A stretch of 42,193 nucleotides of DNA, taken from NCBI GenBank assembly GCA_025458025.1, contig JALOTF010000013.1, positions 1-42,193 of the forward strand, written 5' to 3'. Both the position numbers and the translations under genes were made by a program. The notes beneath the pieces were generated by a model, which worked only from the letters and a program-made list of their open reading frames with translations, searched no databases and was not told where the DNA came from. Positions 34,632-42,193 of the stretch are shown here, piece after piece; the first letter of the stretch is position 1, and each line of letters opens with the position of its first letter. This DNA is from Beijerinckiaceae bacterium. GTDB taxonomy: Bacteria; Pseudomonadota; Alphaproteobacteria; Rhizobiales; Beijerinckiaceae.

Positions 34632-35543
34632 TCATGACCCTTCGGCCGGGATCCGACGCTCAAGGGCTTCAAACAGTTCTGTGAAAGGCAACGTGGGCAG
34701 ATCAGCCCCCGCCGCCATTGCCTTGTCCGGGTCCGCAGCGAAGGGCGCGCCCCCCAGAAGAATGCACATCTTCGGCTCTCGCGATGCTTTCCGCAGGCGT
34801 TTGATCAGCTCCGGCGCATGCCTTTCGCCAATGCTCCCCTGCACCGACAGGCCGACGACATTGAAACGCTCGGCCGCCACGAGATGCAGCAAAACCTCTT
34901 CGCGCATTGTGGCATCACAGCGACAATCCCACCCCGCCTGCTGAAAGCGGATGCCCAGCATGCGGAGGCCAAAGGAATGCGCCTCACCGGGCATCGGCAC
35001 CAGCAGCATGCGCCGCTCTGCGAGGGGAGTCGCCAGCGGTTGCGGCGCGAATTCATGCAACAGGCGCTGCAAGGTCACAAGCCCGAGCGAGACCTCCACA
35101 AAACACAGACGATCCTGCTCCCAGGCATCCCCGAGCCTTTGCGCGGCCACGGCGAGAATGCCGGCCATCCGATCATCAAGAAGGCCAAAGGGATGACGCG
35201 CAGGCGCCAGCAAGGCTAAAGCGGCGGCGCAATTGCCCTCCGCCAAGCGCACGAGAAAGGTTTCGAAATCGGCCTCTGACAGCACCTCACCCGAGCGCTC
35301 GCCCGAGAGGGACACAACCGGAGGGTGCAGCGCGCCATGGCGCCGCAGCAAGGCGGTCAACACAGAGGCCTCGACGGTGCGCTCGATCAGCGCCTGCGAT
35401 GAGCGAGCGCGTCCACTCCGCGAATCGCGCCCTGTTTCGTAATCGTTACGCGCATCAAACGAAGACGAAAAACGGGTCAGCGCCCCATCGATGCCTTCTG
35501 TAAGATCCACGTTTTTCAAACCGTCGTCGTAGCTGCTACCCAT
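34632..35543 (-). CDS. ppaA: PpaA/AerR cobalamin-binding antirepressor
   Basis: PpaA/AerR binds B12 and modulates PpsR in response to light. The 303-residue protein has a divergent N-terminus (about 1-75, Ser/Arg-rich) and a cobalamin-binding SCHIC-type domain. Visible blocks include PMPGEAHSFGLRMLGIRFQQAG and VVGLSVQGS; His in the GEAHSFG block fits the family. The ATG at 35543 has GGGGGAGG upstream. A perfect PpsR operator lies 17 bases before it, so PpsR likely controls its own partner. It is next to ppsR and divergent from bchF, as in Rhodobacter. Confidence 0.93.
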   Translation of the reverse strand: MGSSYDDGLKNVDLTEGIDGALTRFSSSFDARNDYETGRDSRSGRARSSQALIERTVEASVLTALLRRHGALHPPVVSLSGERSGEVLSEADFETFLVRLAEGNCAAALALLAPARHPFGLLDDRMAGILAVAAQRLGDAWEQDRLCFVEVSLGLVTLQRLLHEFAPQPLATPLAERRMLLVPMPGEAHSFGLRMLGIRFQQAGWDCRCDATMREEVLLHLVAAERFNVVGLSVQGSIGERHAPELIKRLRKASREPKMCILLGGAPFAADPDKAMAAGADLPTLPFTELFEALERRIPAEGS

Positions 35544-35559
35544 CACGCCCTCCCCCGGG

Positions 35560-35577
35560 TGTAATCGGATCTAGACA
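35560..35577. promoter_or_regulatory. PpsR/CrtJ operator before ppaA
   Basis: This is a perfect TGT-N12-ACA site (N12 = AATCGGATCTAG) 17 bases before the ppaA ATG. A TGT half-site recurs exactly 26 bases further (35586-35588), which would be 8-bp spacing, but its other half reads CGC, so only one site is claimed. Confidence 0.7.
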
Positions 35578-35885
35578 CTGCTGCATGTTTCCCGATCGCA
35601 CGCCATGACGAGGATCAAGCTCCCTCTGAGTGAGACAGTATGTCGCATGTGGACATTTTGTCAAAGGGGCGTCTGTTGAGCGTTGAACAGATCACCTTTC
35701 TACGGTCACTGCAATGAAAATCGGCGAAGCCAAAAATAACGCACAGTTTTTTCCGCGACGAATCACGATCCAAATGTGAATGCGTCTGGTTGCCGCACTA
35801 TGGTGACAACAGGCCAACAAGAGATCACGCGACCGCCGCAGACGCCCTCGCGACCTCGCGCACGAGCCAATGCCACCCGCGCAAC

Positions 35886-35903
35886 TGTCAGCACTGCGAA
35901 ACA
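35886..35903. promoter_or_regulatory. PpsR/CrtJ operator, bchF distal
   Basis: This is a TGT-N12-ACA site (N12 = CAGCACTGCGAA) 45 bases upstream of the proximal site. The core is less A/T-rich than the other sites, so binding may be weaker. Confidence 0.65.
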
Positions 35904-35930
35904 GCCAGCGACAGGAGGCCACAATTTCTG

Positions 35931-35948
35931 TGTCTAGTTTTATTGACA
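35931..35948. promoter_or_regulatory. PpsR/CrtJ operator, bchF proximal
   Basis: This is a perfect TGT-N12-ACA site (N12 = CTAGTTTTATTG) 75 bases before bchF. Its right half is TTGACA (35943-35948) on the plus strand, a likely -35 hexamer of the bchFNBH transcript. A matching -10 was not clear. Confidence 0.78.
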
Positions 35949-36023
35949 TATGACGCGAGGCGGGCGAAGGTCTGCATCCAGGGCAAGGAGCACCCAGCTT
36001 CCTGCCACAGCCGGGAGGGCGGA

Positions 36024-37876
<1,853 letters not shown>

Positions 37877-37878
37877 CC

Positions 37879-39489
37879 ATGCATCTCACCGTCTGGACCT
37901 ATGAGGGACCTCCCCATGTCGGCGCAATGCGGATCGCCACCGCGATGCGCGGCCTGCACTATGTGCTGCACGCACCGCAGGGCGACACCTACGCCGACCT
38001 GCTTTTCACGATGATCGAACGGCGCAACAAGCGCCCACCGGTTAGCTACACCACCTTTCAGGCGCGCGATCTCGGTGGCGATACGGCGGATCTGTTCCAG
38101 ACCGCCTGTGCCGAAGCCTATGAGCGCTACAAGCCGCAGGCGATGATTGTCGGCGCCTCCTGCACGGGCGAACTCATTCAGGATGACCCCGCTGGCCTCG
38201 CCCGTGCACTTGGCCTGCCGATTCCGGTTATTCCGCTGGAGCTTCCGAGCTACCAGAAGAAGGAAAACTGGGGCGCGGCAGAAACCTTCTACCAGCTCGT
38301 GCGCGCGCTGGCTGGCCCGCATGTGCCGCCGCCGGGCTCGATCCGGGCACCGCGCCGCGCCGGTGAGCCCGCGCGTTGCAACATTCTCGGCCCCTCCGCG
38401 GTGGGTTTCCGCCATCGCGACGATCTTCTCGCCGTAAGCCACATTCTCGAGCGCATGGGCGTGGAAATCCACGTCGTCGCGCCGTGGGAATGCACGCCCG
38501 CCGATCTGGCGACCGTGGGCGAAGCTGATTTCAACATCGTGCTCTACCCCGAAATCGCTGGGCAGGCCGCGCAATGGCTGAAGCGCAGCTTCAACCAGCC
38601 GATGGTCACCACCGTGCCGATCGGCGTGGGTGCCACGCGTGATTTCATCGTCGAGGTCGCGCGCTGCGCCGGCATCGACCCCGCGCCCTTCCTCGCGGAA
38701 CCGCCGGGCCGCCTGCCCTGGTATTCGCGCTCGGTCGATTCGACCTACCTCACGGGCAAGCGCGTCTTCATCTTCGGCGATGCGACCCATGCGCTCGCGG
38801 CCGCGCGGATCTGTAAGGAGGAACTCGGCTTCGATGTCGTGGGCCTCGGCACATACAGCCGCGAGTTCGCGAGGGATGTGCGCCAGATGGCGACCTGCCT
38901 CGGGCTCGAAGCGCTGATCACCGACGATTACCTCGAGGTGGAAGCGAAAATCGCCGAATTGCAGCCGGAGCTCGTGCTCGGCTCGCAGATGGAGCGGCAC
39001 ATCGCAAAGCGCCTGCGCATTCCCTGCGCGGTCATCTCGGCTCCCGTTCATGTCCAGGATTTCCCCGCCCGTTACGCCCCGCAAATGGGCTTCGACGGCG
39101 CGGATGTGATCTTCGACACCTGGGTCCATCCGCTGATGATGGGCCTTGAGGAGCATCTCCTCGGAATGTTCCGTGATGATTTCGAATTCCACGACGGCGC
39201 GGGCTCCAGCCATCTCGGGCATGGGTCGCATGCGCCCTCGCGCGAACGCGCGCCGGAGCCGGTGGCCGCCACGGCGATTGCCGCAGCGCCGCAGGCCGAC
39301 GTCGCCGTGGCCGAACTACCCGCGGGAGAGCCGGTCTGGGCGGCGGAAGCCGAAAAGGAACTGAAAAAGATCCCCTTCTTCGTGCGCGGAAAGGCGCGCC
39401 GCAACACCGAGGCCTTCGCGCGCGAGCGCAAGATCAGCACCATCACCGTGGAGACGCTCTATGATGCCAAAGCGCATTTCGGGCGTTGA
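37879..39489 (+). CDS. bchB: Light-independent protochlorophyllide reductase subunit B
   Basis: BchB binds protochlorophyllide with BchN. The 536-residue protein has Asp36 (APQGDTYAD), the unusual fourth ligand of the NB cluster. The N-terminal [18 protein letters not shown] block and the C-terminal PCP-red domain are typical (about 475-536, [20 protein letters not shown]). An Ala/Pro-rich linker (about 450-475) precedes that domain. It overlaps bchH by 29 bases. Confidence 0.97.
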   Translation: MHLTVWTYEGPPHVGAMRIATAMRGLHYVLHAPQGDTYADLLFTMIERRNKRPPVSYTTFQARDLGGDTADLFQTACAEAYERYKPQAMIVGASCTGELIQDDPAGLARALGLPIPVIPLELPSYQKKENWGAAETFYQLVRALAGPHVPPPGSIRAPRRAGEPARCNILGPSAVGFRHRDDLLAVSHILERMGVEIHVVAPWECTPADLATVGEADFNIVLYPEIAGQAAQWLKRSFNQPMVTTVPIGVGATRDFIVEVARCAGIDPAPFLAEPPGRLPWYSRSVDSTYLTGKRVFIFGDATHALAAARICKEELGFDVVGLGTYSREFARDVRQMATCLGLEALITDDYLEVEAKIAELQPELVLGSQMERHIAKRLRIPCAVISAPVHVQDFPARYAPQMGFDGADVIFDTWVHPLMMGLEEHLLGMFRDDFEFHDGAGSSHLGHGSHAPSRERAPEPVAATAIAAAPQADVAVAELPAGEPVWAAEAEKELKKIPFFVRGKARRNTEAFARERKISTITVETLYDAKAHFGR

Positions 39490-42193
39490 ATCCGTCCCCA
39501 TCCGGGTGGTGCTCGTCACGATGGACGATCACCTCACCGGCACGATGGCGCGCATGCGTCCGCAGCTGAAGCGGGAAATCCCTGGGCTGATCCTCAGCGT
39601 GCATTCCGCCGCGGATTGGGGCCGCTCGGCCTCGGCACTTGAGAGCGCGAACACCGCCATTCTCGAGGCCGATATCCTCGTCGCCTCCATGCTCTTCATG
39701 GAAGACCAGTACACGCCAATCCTGCCCGCGCTTCAGTCGCGCCGCGCCAATTGCGACGCCATGGTCTGCTGCCTCTCGGCGCCCGAAGTGACGAAGCTCA
39801 CCCGCATGGGCGCCTATGACATGAGCCAGCCCGCGACCGGCTTCACGGCCCTGCTGAAGAAGCTGCGCGGCAATGCGAAGCCCGGCGGCAACGCCGGCGC
39901 CAGCCAGCTGAAGATGCTGCGTCGCCTGCCTCAGATCCTGCGCTTCATTCCCGGCACCGCGCAGGATGTGCGCGCCTATTTCCTCAGCCTGCAATACTGG
40001 CTCGCGGGCTCGGACGAGAATTTTCTCAACATGGTCCGTTACCTCGTGAACCGTTACGCGGCGGGGCCGCGCGCGGGGTATCGCGGCACGCTGAAGGCCG
40101 AAAATCCGGTCGAATATCCGGAAACCGGGGTCTATCACCCGGCGATGAAGGGCCGGATGCAGGAAGCCGATGCCGGCCTTCCCCGCAACGACAACATTCG
40201 CGGCACGGTTGGCTTGCTGCTGATGCGCAGCTACCTCCTCGCGGGCAACACCGCGCATTACGATGCCGCCATCGCGGCGATCGAGGCGCGCGGATACCGC
40301 GTCATCCCCGCTTTCGCGAGCGGGTTGGATGCGCGCCCGGCCATCGAGAAATTCTTCCTCAAGAACGGCGCCCCGGCCATTGATGCGCTGGTTTCGCTCA
40401 CCGGCTTCTCGCTCGTCGGCGGCCCGGCCTATAACGATGCCGCAGCGGCGGAAATCGTGCTGAAACAGCTCGATGTGCCCTATATCGCGGCGCATGCCGT
40501 GGAGTTCCAGTCGCTGCAGGAATGGGGCGGCTCGGATCGCGGCCTGATGCCCGTGGAAGCGACCATCATGGTCGCGATCCCCGAACTGGATGGCGCGACG
40601 GGCTCCATGGTCTTCGGCGGCCGCGTAGAAACGGGCGGTGCCACCTGCACCGGCTGCCACCGGAAATGCGTGTTCGAGGCGGATCGCGACATGCGCGCCA
40701 TGGTCGGCTGCCCCGAGCGCATCGACATGCTCGCCGCGCGGGTGGACAAGCTGGTGAGCCTGCGCCGCGCCGAACGCGCCAAGCGCAAGCTGGGCCTCGT
40801 GATCTTCAATTTCCCGCCCAATGCGGGTTCCACCGGCTCTGCCGCCTATCTCGCAGTGTTTGAATCGCTCCATCGCACGCTGATGGGCCTCCGGCAGGCG
40901 GGCTACACGGTCGATGTTCCGCCAACGGTGGATCACCTCCGCAAGGCGCTCACCGAGGGCAATGCCGCGCTCTATGGCGCGCATGCGAATGTGCACACGC
41001 GCATCCCGGCCTCCGATCATGTGCGCCGCGAGCGCTGGCTCGCCGAGATCGAGCGCGCCTGGGGCCCAGCTCCCGGCAAGCACCAGACCGATGGCGGCAA
41101 CATCTTCGTGCTGGGCGCGCAATTCGGGAACATCTTCGTCGGCATCCAGCCCGCTTTCGGTTACGAGGGCGACCCGATGCGCCTTCTCTTCGAGAAAGGC
41201 TTCGCGCCCACGCACGCTTTCTCGGCCTTCTATCGCTGGATGCGCGAGGATTTCGGCGCGCAGGCTTACCTGCATTTCGGCACGCATGGCGCGCTGGAAT
41301 TCATGCCGGGCAAGCAGGTCGGCCTTTCCGGCTCGTCGTGGTCGGACCGGCTGATCGGCGACATGCCGAATGTCTATCTCTACGCCTCGAACAACCCCTC
41401 CGAGGGTTCGATCGCGAAGCGCCGCTCGGCGGCGACGCTCATCACCTATCTCACCCCGCCGGTGGCGCATGCCGGGCTCTATCGCGGCTTGCTGGAACTC
41501 AAGGCCTCGCTCGATCGCTGGCGGGCGCTCAATACGCAGGGCGAGGAGCGCGAGACGCTCGCGACCCTCATCCAGGCGCAGGCCGCGACCGTGGATCTCG
41601 CAACAGCCGAACCCGCCTGGGGGGAAGCGGCGGATGCCGAAATCGCCAAGCTCGCGAATGCGGTGCTCGAACTTGAATACACGCTCATTCCGCATGGCCT
41701 GCATGTCGTGGGCGAGCCGCTGAGCCGCGCCGAGCGCGCGGACATGCTGCTCGCGGTGGCCGATGCCGGGCATGGCGCGCGTCTCGAACGCGAGGCCGTG
41801 GAAGCAATCATCGACCGGAAGGCCCCGCCCGCCGGCATGGATGCCGCGCTTGCGAAACAGCTCTGCGAGATGGATCGCCTGCTGGAAGACGATCATGAAC
41901 TTCCGGCCATCCTCCATGCGCTTGATGGCGGCTTCACCCCGCCCGCGCAGGGTGGCGACGTGCTGAGAAGCCCGGCGGTTCTGCCGACTGGCCGGAACAT
42001 GCACAGCTTCGATCCGTTCCGCATCCCCTCGGCCTTTGCCATGGCCGATGGCCGCCGGCAGGCCACGAAACTTCTCGCGCGCCATGTCAGCGATGGCCAT
42101 GCCGCGCCCGAGAAGGTCGCGATGGTGCTCTGGGGCGCGGATAACGTGAAAACCGAGGGCGGTCCCATCGCGCAGGCCATGGCGCTGATCGGC
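39461..42193 (+). CDS. bchH: Mg-chelatase subunit H, 5' part (cut by window end)
   Basis: BchH is the porphyrin-binding, CobN-like subunit of Mg-chelatase. The frame runs open from the ATG at 39461 to the right edge, 911 codons of a protein that is usually about 1190 residues. It begins [18 protein letters not shown], followed by TMDDHLTG. Conserved blocks include the CTGCHRKC cysteine motif, [15 protein letters not shown] and [15 protein letters not shown], expected in BchH/CobN. GGAG lies 7 bases before the first ATG; a second ATG is at 39464. The start lies inside bchB, so translation is probably coupled. bchL and bchM would be expected after the window. Confidence 0.97.
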   Translation, partial: MMPKRISGVESVPIRVVLVTMDDHLTGTMARMRPQLKREIPGLILSVHSAADWGRSASALESANTAILEADILVASMLFMEDQYTPILPALQSRRANCDAMVCCLSAPEVTKLTRMGAYDMSQPATGFTALLKKLRGNAKPGGNAGASQLKMLRRLPQILRFIPGTAQDVRAYFLSLQYWLAGSDENFLNMVRYLVNRYAAGPRAGYRGTLKAENPVEYPETGVYHPAMKGRMQEADAGLPRNDNIRGTVGLLLMRSYLLAGNTAHYDAAIAAIEARGYRVIPAFASGLDARPAIEKFFLKNGAPAIDALVSLTGFSLVGGPAYNDAAAAEIVLKQLDVPYIAAHAVEFQSLQEWGGSDRGLMPVEATIMVAIPELDGATGSMVFGGRVETGGATCTGCHRKCVFEADRDMRAMVGCPERIDMLAARVDKLVSLRRAERAKRKLGLVIFNFPPNAGSTGSAAYLAVFESLHRTLMGLRQAGYTVDVPPTVDHLRKALTEGNAALYGAHANVHTRIPASDHVRRERWLAEIERAWGPAPGKHQTDGGNIFVLGAQFGNIFVGIQPAFGYEGDPMRLLFEKGFAPTHAFSAFYRWMREDFGAQAYLHFGTHGALEFMPGKQVGLSGSSWSDRLIGDMPNVYLYASNNPSEGSIAKRRSAATLITYLTPPVAHAGLYRGLLELKASLDRWRALNTQGEERETLATLIQAQAATVDLATAEPAWGEAADAEIAKLANAVLELEYTLIPHGLHVVGEPLSRAERADMLLAVADAGHGARLEREAVEAIIDRKAPPAGMDAALAKQLCEMDRLLEDDHELPAILHALDGGFTPPAQGGDVLRSPAVLPTGRNMHSFDPFRIPSAFAMADGRRQATKLLARHVSDGHAAPEKVAMVLWGADNVKTEGGPIAQAMALIG

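Larger units (their letters stand above)
35544..36023. promoter_or_regulatory. ppaA/bchF divergent control region, 480 bases
   Basis: No gene was recognised here; the open frames seen are low-quality extensions. It holds three perfect PpsR sites (35560-35577, 35886-35903 and 35931-35948, listed separately). A run from about 35604 to 35880 holds no site I can name, with A/T-rich stretches around 35640-35790. A CTGTT-N8-GAACAG-like inverted repeat occurs near 35672-35690. Confidence 0.6.

Noticed and set aside
35586-35603. Second PpsR site 8 bases from the ppaA operator
   Set aside because: The TGT half is in exact register but the other half is CGC, so two of three outer bases fail.
35672-35690. 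CTGTT...GAACAG inverted repeat as a PpsR site
   Set aside because: The TGT and ACA are 10 bases apart instead of 12.
39443-42100. Long antisense open frame (885 codons) opposite bchH
   Set aside because: It is a mirror of high-GC third-position bias in bchH. The protein is rich in Arg, His, Ala and Glu and shows no domain.

Overview
This window is most of a photosynthesis gene cluster (PGC) from a GC-rich purple (phototrophic) alphaproteobacterium. It has type-2 reaction-centre genes (pufL, pufM), an LH1 antenna (pufB, pufA), bacteriochlorophyll a genes, spirilloxanthin-type carotenoid genes and the PpsR/PpaA regulators. The exact genus cannot be read from the sequence. No rRNA, tRNA, CRISPR array, insertion sequence or phage gene was seen.

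Layout. 1-4080 (+): the PGC border, a small catabolic-looking operon: end of a sugar-type ABC ATPase, an NAD-dependent epimerase/dehydratase, an IclR regulator fused to an SMP-30/gluconolactonase domain, and an SDR dehydrogenase. 4164-6414 (+): bchE-bchJ. 6501-16531 (-): one long superoperon-like run, crtE-crtF-bchC-bchX-bchY-bchZ-pufQ-pufB-pufA-pufL-pufM, closed by a hairpin and a strong intrinsic terminator. 16682-19068 (+): crtD-crtC, divergent from crtE. 19065-28563 (-): dxs-ispH-bchI-bchD-bchO-crtI-crtB plus a 48-residue membrane protein; most of these genes overlap by 4-8 bases. 28676-32956 (-): bchG-bch2-bchP-tspO plus a 92-residue membrane protein. 33051-35543 (-): ppaA then ppsR. 36024-end (+): bchF-bchN-bchB-bchH, with bchH cut by the window edge.

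How it works together. dxs and ispH feed the MEP isoprenoid pathway. crtE, crtB, crtI, crtC, crtD and crtF turn the isoprenoid into methoxylated carotenoids. bchIDH insert Mg, bchE closes ring E, bchNB (with bchL, outside the window) and bchXYZ reduce the macrocycle, bchF and bchC finish the side chains, and bchG with bchP attach and reduce the tail. The puf products bind the pigments. Regulation is visible in the DNA: perfect or near-perfect PpsR/CrtJ operators (TGT-N12-ACA) lie before bchC (two), crtE/crtD (one perfect, one degenerate, 8 bp apart), dxs, ppaA, bchF (two), bchG (two degenerate) and bchE (one degenerate). The most notable features are dxs and ispH built into the PGC behind a PpsR operator, a crtC with no obvious start codon overlapping crtD, two small uncharacterised membrane proteins, and the IclR-SMP-30 fusion at the cluster edge. 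crtA, pufC, pufX, puc genes and acsF are absent from the window.
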